A DNA stretch of 38,276 nucleotides, from assembly GCA_027038275.1 (NCBI GenBank), contig JALVXC010000105.1, positions 1 to 38,276 of the forward strand, written 5' to 3'. Position numbers and translations under genes: made by a program. The stretch comes from Campylobacteraceae bacterium. Its GTDB lineage: Bacteria > Campylobacterota > Campylobacteria > Campylobacterales > Sulfurovaceae. The notes under the pieces are model-generated. The model saw only the letters and a program-made list of their open reading frames with translations, had not been told where the DNA came from and searched no databases. Position 1 is the first letter of the stretch. Each line of letters opens with the position of its first letter. Below, in pieces: positions 27,076-35,048 of the stretch.

Positions 27076-27990
27076 ATGAGAGTACTATTTGTAAGTAGTG
27101 GAAATACTAAAGATGGGATTAGTCCAATTATAAAAAATCAGGGTGAATCTTTAAAACAGGAGGGAACAAATTTAGAATATTTCACAATAAAAGGTGGAGG
27201 AGTTAAAGGATACCTTAAATCTATTTTTAAACTAAGAGAACACTTAAAAAACAACTCTTATGATGTAATACATGCTCACTATTGGCTCTCTGCTATTGTT
27301 ACCTCTTTGGCTGGTGCTAAACCTATGGTAGTTTCATTAATGGGAGATGATGTAAAAGCAAAAGCTTGGTTTAGATGGATTATATATTTTTTTCACCATC
27401 TATCTTGGTCAAAAACTATTGTAAAGTCACAAGACATGTATAACTCATTTGGACAAAAAGATGTTGCTATTATCCCAAATGGTGTAGATATGAATAGATT
27501 TAAACCTATAGATAAAGAGATAGCTATAAAAGAGACTGGATGGGATATAACAAAAAAGCATATTCTTTTTACTTCAAATCCAAAACGAATTGAAAAAAAT
27601 TTTAAACTTGCTCAAGATGCATTTAATCTTTTAAAAGATGAAAATTTAGAATTACACTACTTGATAGATATACCAAATGAAAAAATCCCATATTACTATA
27701 ATTCAGCATCGGTAGTTATCTTAACAAGTTTATGGGAAGGTAGTCCAAATGCCATAAAAGAGGCTATGGCTTGTAATATACCTATTGTATCTACTAATGT
27801 AGGCGATGTAGAAGATGTTCTCTCTAAAACAGAAGGATGTTATATCTCTAGTTTTGACTATAAAGAGTTTGCTTCAAAGATAAAAAAAGCACTAAACTTT
27901 GGAGAAAGAACTACTGGTAGAGAAGATATAGTACATTTAAAATCAAAAACAATTGCTAAAAAAATAATTGATATATACAAGGAGATATAA
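27076..27990 (+). CDS. Glycosyltransferase family 4
   Basis: 304 residues, somewhat short for GT4. The acceptor domain is MRVLFVSSGNTKDGISPIIKNQGESL; IHAHYWLSA and IPNGVDMNRFKP are classic. The donor-site motif EGSPNAIKEAMACNIPIVSTNVGD (about 235-258) carries the E-x7-E pair. It probably adds one sugar of the repeat unit on the cytosolic side. A 10-bp gap containing AAAGGAG precedes it; it shares one base with the next start. Confidence 0.92.
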   Translation: MRVLFVSSGNTKDGISPIIKNQGESLKQEGTNLEYFTIKGGGVKGYLKSIFKLREHLKNNSYDVIHAHYWLSAIVTSLAGAKPMVVSLMGDDVKAKAWFRWIIYFFHHLSWSKTIVKSQDMYNSFGQKDVAIIPNGVDMNRFKPIDKEIAIKETGWDITKKHILFTSNPKRIEKNFKLAQDAFNLLKDENLELHYLIDIPNEKIPYYYNSASVVILTSLWEGSPNAIKEAMACNIPIVSTNVGDVEDVLSKTEGCYISSFDYKEFASKIKKALNFGERTTGREDIVHLKSKTIAKKIIDIYKEI

Positions 27991-29819
27991 TGTGTGGGAT
28001 TGTAGGAAAGATAAACTTTAATAATAAAGAGGTAGAGGCAGAGACTCTTACTCAAATGATGGAGACAATAAAACATAGAGGTCCTGATGATAATGGTTAC
28101 TTTATAGATAATGAAGTTGGACTCGGTTTTGTGCGTTTAAGTATTTTAGATTTATCATTAGCAGGACATCAACCTATGATGAGCGATGATAATAAGTTGG
28201 TACTCATTTATAATGGGGAGATATACAACTATATAGAATTAAGAGAAGAGCTTAAAGCTAAAGGGTATACATTTAAAAGTAACACAGATACAGAAGTTCT
28301 TTTAAAATCCTATGAAGAGTGGGGAGAAGATTGTCTGCATAAATTTAATGGTATGTGGGCTTTTGTTATATATAATAAAGAGACCAAAGAGATTTTTGGA
28401 GCAAGAGATAGATTTGGAGTAAAACCTTTTTACTACTATCAAGATAATGAAACATTTATTTTTGCATCAGAGATAAAAGCCATACGCTCTGTATTAAAAA
28501 ATTCTCTTTCTGTTAATGACCAAGCTGTATTTGATTATCTATCTTTTAATAGAACAGACTACAACAATAGAACTTTTTATAATGAAATTTATAAAGTTCA
28601 ACATGGACATAGTTTCTCTATAGATGCAGATAAAAATTTTAAATTAAAGAGATGGTATGACCTAAAGAGTAACTGTAACAAAGAGCCTATTGATGCTGAT
28701 AAATATCGTGAACTATTTACCTCTTCAATTAAACTACGAATGCGTTCAGATGTACCTGTGGGAGTCTGCTTAAGTGGAGGCTTGGACTCTTCAAGTATAG
28801 CTTCTGTTATATCTAAAACATTAAATATTAAAGATATAAAGAGCTTCTCAGCTGTATATAAAAAGGGTCAAAGAGGTGATGAGAGTGAGTTTATAGATGA
28901 GATGAAACCATATTTAAACAATATGAACTATACTACACCAACAGCTAAGTCACTATATGATGATATTGAAGATATGGTTTACAATTTAGATGAACCTGTA
29001 CCTACTACTAGTATCTATGCACAATATAGTGTTATGAAGTTAGCAAAAGAACATGCTGTTGTTACTATTGATGGACAGGGGGCAGATGAGCAGTTGGCTG
29101 GATACCACTATTTTTATGGTTTCTACTTTAAAGAGCTTTTGGCAAATCTTTCTCTAGGAAAGTTCTCTTTTGAGATGTTTCACTATTTGAAAAAACATAA
29201 ATCACTTTTTGGAGTAAAGACACTTCTGTTTTTTCTACTTCCAGAAAAATTAAAAATTAGATTAAGAGTTGAACAAGCTTCATATATACAAAATGATTTT
29301 TATAAAGACCATAGTACAAATAGTGTATTAGCAGGTGATTTATATGCAGCAAAGACACTTAAGGAGTCTCTGCTTAACCATTTTGAGTATAAGCTTGAAC
29401 ACCTCTTAAAGTGGTCAGACCTTAACTCTATGAAGTTTTCTATTGAATCTCGTGTTCCTTTTCTTGACTATAGACTTGTTGAGCAGACACTATCTTTAAC
29501 AAATGATAGTTACATTAAAAAAGGTCTTACCAAACATATTTTAAGAGAGAGCATGAAGTCAATTCTTCCTGAAAAAATTAGAATGAGATATGATAAATTA
29601 GGGTTTGCTACTCCTGAAGATGAGTGGTTTAGAGAGGAGTTTTTTCAAGAGTTAATAAGAGATATATTAAATAATCCAAGCAATAAGCTTAAGAGATATA
29701 TAGATACAAACAAAGCATTAGAGATGTATGGTAGACATTTAAATAAAGAGATAAATTGCTCTAAAGATATTTGGAAATGGATAAATTTAGATTTATGGTT
29801 GAAAAATAATGAAAAATAA
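27990..29819 (+). CDS. asnB: AsnB-type glutamine amidotransferase 2
   Basis: 609 residues. It has Cys2 (MCGIVGK), HRGPDDNGYF, YNGEIYNYIEL, the pyrophosphatase loop SGGLDSS at 262-268 and DGQGADEQLAGYHYFYGF. The last has GQGADEQ where copy 1 has GDGGDELFAG, so the two are different subtypes, not a recent duplication. This points to a second amidation target (another uronic acid, or another position), or to asparagine-like donor synthesis for the ligase next door at 29832. It starts in a TAATG overlap. Confidence 0.92.
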   Translation: MCGIVGKINFNNKEVEAETLTQMMETIKHRGPDDNGYFIDNEVGLGFVRLSILDLSLAGHQPMMSDDNKLVLIYNGEIYNYIELREELKAKGYTFKSNTDTEVLLKSYEEWGEDCLHKFNGMWAFVIYNKETKEIFGARDRFGVKPFYYYQDNETFIFASEIKAIRSVLKNSLSVNDQAVFDYLSFNRTDYNNRTFYNEIYKVQHGHSFSIDADKNFKLKRWYDLKSNCNKEPIDADKYRELFTSSIKLRMRSDVPVGVCLSGGLDSSSIASVISKTLNIKDIKSFSAVYKKGQRGDESEFIDEMKPYLNNMNYTTPTAKSLYDDIEDMVYNLDEPVPTTSIYAQYSVMKLAKEHAVVTIDGQGADEQLAGYHYFYGFYFKELLANLSLGKFSFEMFHYLKKHKSLFGVKTLLFFLLPEKLKIRLRVEQASYIQNDFYKDHSTNSVLAGDLYAAKTLKESLLNHFEYKLEHLLKWSDLNSMKFSIESRVPFLDYRLVEQTLSLTNDSYIKKGLTKHILRESMKSILPEKIRMRYDKLGFATPEDEWFREEFFQELIRDILNNPSNKLKRYIDTNKALEMYGRHLNKEINCSKDIWKWINLDLWLKNNEK

Positions 29820-29831
29820 AATGGAGATATT

Positions 29832-30968
29832 ATGAAAAAAGGTGTCATTGTTCTTGGTGGACATATTCAAGGTCTAAATATTATTAGAATATATGGTAAA
29901 AGAGGGATACCAGTTATACTTTTAGATAATAATGGATTAAATTTAGGAAAACACTCTAAATATTGTAATGAGTTTTATAAGTATGAAAATAGTGATATAG
30001 TAGAAATGCTATTAAAACTTAAATCATTAGAAAAATATAGAGGTTGGTTGATTATGCCAACAAATGATTTACAAGTTAAAATATTGAGTCAAAACAGAGA
30101 AGAGCTAGGTAGGTACTTTACTGTATCTACCGATGAGTGGTCTGTGGTAAAAAAATGTTATAACAAGATAGAGACCTACACCATTGCAAAATCTCTATCA
30201 ATTCCAATTCCTTGGACAATTTTTCCTAAGAGTAAAGAGGAGCTTATATCTAATAAAGATATTAAGTATCCGTGTATTATTAAACCTGCTGTTATGCATA
30301 CTTTTTATGATAAGTTTAAAAAGAAAGTATTTGTTTGTAATAATGAGAAGGAACTTTTAGATAATTATATAGACGCAACTGAAGTTATTCCAAGCTCTGA
30401 AATTATAGTTCAAGATATAATCCCAGGTAACAGTAGCAATCAATACTCAGTTGGACTCTTTTATAGTAATGAAAAAAACTATAATCATATTGTTGTTCGT
30501 CGAGCAAGGCAACATCCAACAGATTTTGGAAATGCTACAACATTTGCAGAGAGTGTTGATATAGAGAAGCTCAAAATTAAAGCAGAGAAGATTCTTAAAG
30601 AGATAAGGTACAATGGACTTTGTGAGGTTGAGTTTAAATATGATACTAGAGATAGAGAGTATAAACTTTTAGAAATCAATCCAAGAACATGGAAGTGGCA
30701 CTCTATTTCAGAAAAAGCAGATGTTCCTTTTCTCTTATCTATATATGAGAAGATGATTAATAATAAAGAGCTAATAACCGTTAGCTATAAAGAGAGCTAC
30801 TTTAAACATATTTTACTAGATACAATAATGATGATTCTACATAAAGAGTATAGAGAGTCTAAATCTTACGATAGAGATAAAGTGCAATATGCTGTTTGGG
30901 ATAAAAAGGATATAGGTCCTGCAATATGGGAGCTAATCTACTTCCCATATAATATAATAAAGAGGTAA
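29832..30968 (+). CDS. ATP-grasp ligase
   Basis: 378 residues. The N-terminal pre-grasp Rossmann part begins GVIVLGGHIQGLNIIR. The ATP-grasp core has YPCIIKPAV (about 146-154), IVQDIIPGNSSNQYSVGLFY (about 192-211) and the metal/phosphate residues in GLCEVEFKYDTRDREYKLLEINPRTWKWH (about 262-290). These enzymes form amide bonds through acyl-phosphates. In this locus it may join an amino acid to a uronate carboxyl or to an amino sugar; the substrate is unknown. An ATGGAGAT site sits in the 12-bp gap before it; the next gene follows 3 bp after its stop. Confidence 0.88.
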   Translation: MKKGVIVLGGHIQGLNIIRIYGKRGIPVILLDNNGLNLGKHSKYCNEFYKYENSDIVEMLLKLKSLEKYRGWLIMPTNDLQVKILSQNREELGRYFTVSTDEWSVVKKCYNKIETYTIAKSLSIPIPWTIFPKSKEELISNKDIKYPCIIKPAVMHTFYDKFKKKVFVCNNEKELLDNYIDATEVIPSSEIIVQDIIPGNSSNQYSVGLFYSNEKNYNHIVVRRARQHPTDFGNATTFAESVDIEKLKIKAEKILKEIRYNGLCEVEFKYDTRDREYKLLEINPRTWKWHSISEKADVPFLLSIYEKMINNKELITVSYKESYFKHILLDTIMMILHKEYRESKSYDRDKVQYAVWDKKDIGPAIWELIYFPYNIIKR

Positions 30969-30971
30969 AAG

Positions 30972-32033
30972 ATGAAAAAGATACTGTTTGATATTGGACA
31001 CCCTGCACAAGTTCATAATTTTAAAAATATATATTGGGATTTGAAGAAGAGAGGTTGGGAGGGTCTATTTGTTACAAAAGATAAAGAGATTTGTGTAGAG
31101 CTACTAGAGAAGTATAATCTTCCATTTATAATTCTTAGCAAAAATAAAAAAGGTATTTTACGAAAAATCCTTTTTTTAATGAAAGATATATTTGAATTTT
31201 ATAAAATAGTTAAAGAGTTCAAACCCAATATTGTAATTAACAGAATGTCACTTCACTCTATATTGGTTTGTAAGATTTTTAAGATAAAACAGATATCTCT
31301 AGCAGATACAGAGAAGTCCTTGAATTTTAGCTTTTTAACAGATACTATACTTACAGCAACCTCATTTAAAAAGGATTTTGGAGATAAACATATAAGATAT
31401 AAGGGCAATATTGAACTTTTTTACCTTCATCCAAACTGGTTTAAAGCAGATGATAGTATTTATGATTTTTTAAAAATTAAAAAAGAGGAAGAGTATGTAA
31501 TTGTAAGATTTGTCTCTTGGGATGCTCATCATGATATTGGTCAAAAAGGTTTTTCATACAATGAAAAGATTGAGTTAGTAAAAAAACTTTCTGAAAAAAC
31601 AAAGGTATTTATATCTTCAGAGATAAATCTTCCTCCAGAATTAGAACAATACCAAATTACAATTCCAATAGAGAAGATGCATGATGCTCTATACTTCTCA
31701 TCCTTATATATTGGAGAGGGTGCTAGTATGGCATCGGAATCTGCTATGTTAGGAACACCAGCAATATATGTTAATACTCTTAATGGTGCAGGTATCTTTA
31801 AAGAGCTAGAACAAGAGGGACTTTTTTATATAATTACAGATGTAGATAAAGCTACTTCAAAAGCTCTTGATATTATTGAAAATAGCTCAAAAGAGTCTTA
31901 TATAAGTAAAAAAGAGGAGTATATTAAAAAGAAGATAGATGTCACTGCATTTACAGTTTGGTTTATAGAGAACTATCCAAAAAGTGTAGAGATAATGAAA
32001 AAAGACCCAGATTATCAGTTAAGGTTTAAATAG
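30972..32033 (+). CDS. DUF354 family protein 1 (GT-B / 2-epimerase-like)
   Basis: 353 residues. The N-terminus ILFDIGHPAQVHNFKN is the DUF354 signature. The second domain carries VIVRFVSWDAHHDIGQ, MHDALYFSSLYIGEGASMASESAMLGTPAIYVNTL and the end IENYPKSVEIMKKDPDYQLRFK. DUF354 has a GT-B fold related to UDP-GlcNAc 2-epimerase and glycosyltransferases; no member's reaction is known to me. It is a diverged tandem paralogue of 33094-34164. The 53 bp across its end are nearly identical to those at the end of the paralogue (see 32003-32055). Confidence 0.87.
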   Translation: MKKILFDIGHPAQVHNFKNIYWDLKKRGWEGLFVTKDKEICVELLEKYNLPFIILSKNKKGILRKILFLMKDIFEFYKIVKEFKPNIVINRMSLHSILVCKIFKIKQISLADTEKSLNFSFLTDTILTATSFKKDFGDKHIRYKGNIELFYLHPNWFKADDSIYDFLKIKKEEEYVIVRFVSWDAHHDIGQKGFSYNEKIELVKKLSEKTKVFISSEINLPPELEQYQITIPIEKMHDALYFSSLYIGEGASMASESAMLGTPAIYVNTLNGAGIFKELEQEGLFYIITDVDKATSKALDIIENSSKESYISKKEEYIKKKIDVTAFTVWFIENYPKSVEIMKKDPDYQLRFK

Positions 32034-32055
32034 TGAAAGATTTTACGCATAATAT
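32003..32055 (+). repeat. Duplication scar, copy 1
   Basis: 53 bp spanning the end of the first DUF354 gene and the bases after it are identical, except one G/A difference, to 34134-34186. The part after the stop is the vanished start of a second NodB-like gene. Confidence 0.93.
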
Positions 32056-32061
32056 CTAAGT
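32035..32061 (+). pseudogene. Eight-codon 5' remnant of a NodB-like deacetylase gene
   Basis: A GTG at 32035 overlaps the DUF354 stop exactly as the GTG at 34164 does, and encodes MKDFTHNI before a TAA at 32059-32061. The intact gene at 34164 begins MKDFTHNIYRELLETLK. Only the first eight codons survive; the next 52 bp do not resemble the intact gene and lead into the FemAB-like gene at 32114. Confidence 0.85.
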
Positions 32062-32113
32062 ACCTGACCATAATAAGTGACATATTTTAAAGATGGGGAG
32101 AAGATGAAATAAT

Positions 32114-33094
32114 ATGTTAGATATTAAAAAAATTACAAAAGATAGATACACAGAGTGGAACAATTTTGTAGATAAATCTAAACAAGGTTCTATATTTTCA
32201 AAAACATGGTACTTAGATGCACTGCAAGTAAACTATGAGATACTGATTATAGAAGATAAGAGTATAATAAAAACAGGTATTGTACTAGCAAAAAATGAGA
32301 TTAATACCTATGCTAACCCCATGCTCGACAAGTATCTAGGAGTTCTGTTTCTTGATGAGCAAGGAAATCAACAAAAGATTATTTCAAAACAGTATAAATA
32401 TATGGAGACTTTAGCAAAAGAGTTAAAGAAAATAAAATCATTTGACTATTATTTTCATCCATCTTTTAGAAATTGGATTCCATTTAGTTGGCAAGGCTTC
32501 ACTCAACAAACCAAATATACCTATAGAATAGAAAACCATAAAAATACCCTTAATGAAATAAAAAAGCAATTTCACTATAATATAAGAAACGATATAAAGA
32601 ATGCTATTAAAGAGAGAGTAGAAATAAAAGAGGATATTCCATTTGAGACACTATGGGTTGTAATCAATAAAACATTTATAAGGCAAGGAAGTAAATCTCC
32701 ATTTAACAAAGAAAAATTATCCTATTTTATAAAAATATTAAAAGAGAAAAAAGCCTTTGTATCATTTGGTGCTTATGATAAAAATGGAGTCTGCATCGCT
32801 GTCTGTGGAGTTGTTTATGATAAAAAATCATCATACCTTTTACTAAATGGTATAGATATAGAAAAACAGATAAGAGGTGCTAACACCTATATGTTAGATG
32901 AGAGTATTAAATATTTTCATGATAGGTGCGACTATTATGATTTTGAAGGCTCTATGTTGCTAGGAGTTGAGCAGTTCTATAGAAGATTTGGAGGAGAGTT
33001 AACCCCATATATGAGAATATGGAACGATAACTTTTTTAACTATGCTAAATCAAAAGCAAAAAAGATATATAAAAAAATAAGGTATGGTAGATAA
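32114..33094 (+). CDS. FemAB/GNAT-type transferase 2
   Basis: 326 residues. The N-terminus has the typical GSIFSKTWYLDAL motif, the middle KQFHYNIRNDIKNAIKE (about 152-168), and the C-terminus YYDFEGSMLLGVEQFYRRFGGELTPYMRI, the usual FemAB/GNAT ending in glycan loci. It probably transfers an acyl or aminoacyl group to a sugar amine. It is only distantly related to 20371-21357. Its position between two DUF354 genes suggests it arrived with the second of them. TAATG overlap with the next gene. Confidence 0.83.
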   Translation: MLDIKKITKDRYTEWNNFVDKSKQGSIFSKTWYLDALQVNYEILIIEDKSIIKTGIVLAKNEINTYANPMLDKYLGVLFLDEQGNQQKIISKQYKYMETLAKELKKIKSFDYYFHPSFRNWIPFSWQGFTQQTKYTYRIENHKNTLNEIKKQFHYNIRNDIKNAIKERVEIKEDIPFETLWVVINKTFIRQGSKSPFNKEKLSYFIKILKEKKAFVSFGAYDKNGVCIAVCGVVYDKKSSYLLLNGIDIEKQIRGANTYMLDESIKYFHDRCDYYDFEGSMLLGVEQFYRRFGGELTPYMRIWNDNFFNYAKSKAKKIYKKIRYGR

Positions 33095-34164
33095 TGAAAA
33101 TACTAATAGATATAGGACACCCTGGTCATGTCCATCTTTTTAAAAATTTTGCATGGGAGATGCAAAAAAAAGGTCATGAGATACTCTTTACTTGTCGAGA
33201 TAAAGAGTTTGAGATATATCTGCTTGAAAAGTATGGATTTCAATATAAATCATTTGGTAAAAAGTATAAAAAACTTATTGGAAAACTCTTTGGACTCTTA
33301 AACTTTGATATGCAGATGATAGCAACAGCCCTACAGTTTAAACCTGATATTTTTTTAAGTCATGGGTCAATGTATGCTGCACATGCTTCTGCTGTTGTAA
33401 GAAAACCACATATCTCATTTGAAGATACATTCAATATGGAACAGGTAAAGCTCTACTCTCCTTTTACAGAAGCAATTTTAGTAAATAACTTTAAAAATCC
33501 TCCTCTTAACTCTAAAAATGTAAGAACCTACAGTGGTTATCATGAGTTAGCCTATCTACATCCCCATCAATTTACTCCAAATAGAGATATATTTTCGCTC
33601 TTAAATATAGAAGATAATGAGCCTTATGTCATTATCCGTTTTGTATCTTGGGACGCTTCTCATGATGCAGGACAAGGAGGGCTAACACTAGAATATAAAG
33701 AAAAAATCATCAATACTCTATCAAAACAGATAAAACTCTTTATATCATCTGAAGGAGAGCTTCCCAAAGCTTTAGAACCGTATCAAATTAAGATTCCTGC
33801 TGAAAAGATGCATGATGCTTTAGCCTTTGCTACACTATTTATAGGAGAGGGTGCAACAATGGCAAGTGAGTGTGCTATGCTTGGAACACCTAGCATTTAT
33901 GTTAACACTTTAGACCCACTTACTATTAAAGAACAAGAGGCGTATGGACTGGTTTTTGACTATCGTAATGCCAATGGTGTATTGGAAAAGGCATTAGAAC
34001 TTTTAAATCAAAAAGATTTAAAAGAGGAGTTTCAAGCAAAAAAAGAGAAACTCTTAGCCGATAAAATAGATGTCACTGCATTTACCATTTGGTTTGTAGA
34101 GAACTACCCAAAGAGTTTAAAGATAACAAAAGAAGACCCAGATTATCAGTTAAGGTTTAAATAG
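33094..34164 (+). CDS. DUF354 family protein 2 (GT-B / 2-epimerase-like)
   Basis: 356 residues with the same architecture as 30972-32033: ILIDIGHPGHVHLFKN at the start, VIIRFVSWDASHDAGQ, MHDALAFATLFIGEGATMASECAMLGTPSIYVNTL, and the same last nine residues DPDYQLRFK. The N-terminal halves have diverged much more than the C-terminal ends, which argues for an old duplication with a recombination or gene-conversion tract at the 3' end. Reaction unknown. Its TAG stop shares a G with the GTG start of the deacetylase gene. Confidence 0.87.
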   Translation: MKILIDIGHPGHVHLFKNFAWEMQKKGHEILFTCRDKEFEIYLLEKYGFQYKSFGKKYKKLIGKLFGLLNFDMQMIATALQFKPDIFLSHGSMYAAHASAVVRKPHISFEDTFNMEQVKLYSPFTEAILVNNFKNPPLNSKNVRTYSGYHELAYLHPHQFTPNRDIFSLLNIEDNEPYVIIRFVSWDASHDAGQGGLTLEYKEKIINTLSKQIKLFISSEGELPKALEPYQIKIPAEKMHDALAFATLFIGEGATMASECAMLGTPSIYVNTLDPLTIKEQEAYGLVFDYRNANGVLEKALELLNQKDLKEEFQAKKEKLLADKIDVTAFTIWFVENYPKSLKITKEDPDYQLRFK

Positions 34165-34186
34165 TGAAAGATTTTACACATAATAT
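34134..34186 (+). repeat. Duplication scar, copy 2 (intact context)
   Basis: Partner of 32003-32055 with a single mismatch. It covers the last codons of the second DUF354 gene and the first eight codons of the NodB-like gene. Confidence 0.93.
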
Positions 34187-34925
34187 ATATAGAGAGCTAT
34201 TAGAGACGCTAAAGGAACAAAACAATCAATTTATTACAGTAGAGGAGTATTTTAGCTCTATTTATGATGACTCTAAACCCTTTATCATGATACGTCATGA
34301 TGTTGACAGATACCCAAATCGTTCTTTAGAGATGGCAAAGCTTGAAAAGAGCATGGGAGTAAAAGCTACTTACTATTTTAGAACTATTCCTCAAACACTA
34401 AAACCAGATATTATAAAAGCTATTGCTGATTTAGGGCATGAGATAGGTTACCATTATGAGTCTTTGGCTGAAACCAATGGAGACTACAAAAAAGCTATAG
34501 AGGATTTTGAAAAAAATCTTGCAGTACTTAACAAGTTGTATCCTATAAAAAATATTGCAATGCATGGACGACCAACATCTAAATGGGATAGTCGTCTGCT
34601 TTGGGATAGGTATGACTATAAAAAGTATGGCATACTCTCTGAACCCTATTTTGACATAGATTTTAATGAACTCTTTTATACCACCGATGCAGGTCGTGCA
34701 TGGGATAATGGAGAAATTAATTTAAGAGATAGGGTTGATACAAAATTTAACTTTTCTTTTACACATACAAAAGATATTATAAAAGCACTAAAAGAGAGTA
34801 GATTGCCCAATAAAATAATGATAAATATTCACCCTGAACACTGGGCAAGAACAGATGTAGAGTGGTATAAGATATGGCTAATACGAAAAACTAAAAATAG
34901 TATAAAAAGAATGTTAATCAAGTAG
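34164..34925 (+). CDS. NodB-like polysaccharide deacetylase (WbmS-like)
   Basis: 253 residues, GTG start overlapping the upstream stop (TAGTG). Metal-site motifs of the deacetylase-like group are visible: FIMIRHDVDRYPNRS (Asp46 and Asp48 region), LGHEIGYHYES (about 92-102), AMHGRP and a late INIHPEHW. The His spacing (HEIGYH) is that of the WbmS-like branch found in O-antigen loci rather than classic chitin deacetylases. It probably removes an N-acetyl group from an intermediate, which could expose an amine for the FemAB-like or ATP-grasp enzymes. No signal peptide, so it acts in the cytoplasm. Last gene of the long operon. Confidence 0.83.
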   Translation: MKDFTHNIYRELLETLKEQNNQFITVEEYFSSIYDDSKPFIMIRHDVDRYPNRSLEMAKLEKSMGVKATYYFRTIPQTLKPDIIKAIADLGHEIGYHYESLAETNGDYKKAIEDFEKNLAVLNKLYPIKNIAMHGRPTSKWDSRLLWDRYDYKKYGILSEPYFDIDFNELFYTTDAGRAWDNGEINLRDRVDTKFNFSFTHTKDIIKALKESRLPNKIMINIHPEHWARTDVEWYKIWLIRKTKNSIKRMLIK

Positions 34926-35048
34926 TATATTCTTTAAAATTATATTAATTTAATAATTAGTAACTTTCATTTAAAAGTATTTTGGGTGAAATGATATATA
35001 ATAACTGAAACTTATAAAAATAAGTTATTAAAGAAATAGGGAATAAAA
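34926..35048 (+). promoter_or_regulatory. Promoter/leader region of the beta-helix gene
   Basis: 123 bp, very AT-rich. TATAAT at 34997-35002 is a good -10 candidate with no clear -35. Right after it, AACTTAT (35009-35015) and ATAAGTT (35020-35026) form a 7-bp hairpin with AAAA loop in the presumed leader, and AATAACT / AGTTATT can pair in an alternative way. A weak AAATAGGGA ribosome site precedes the ATG. Confidence 0.4.
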
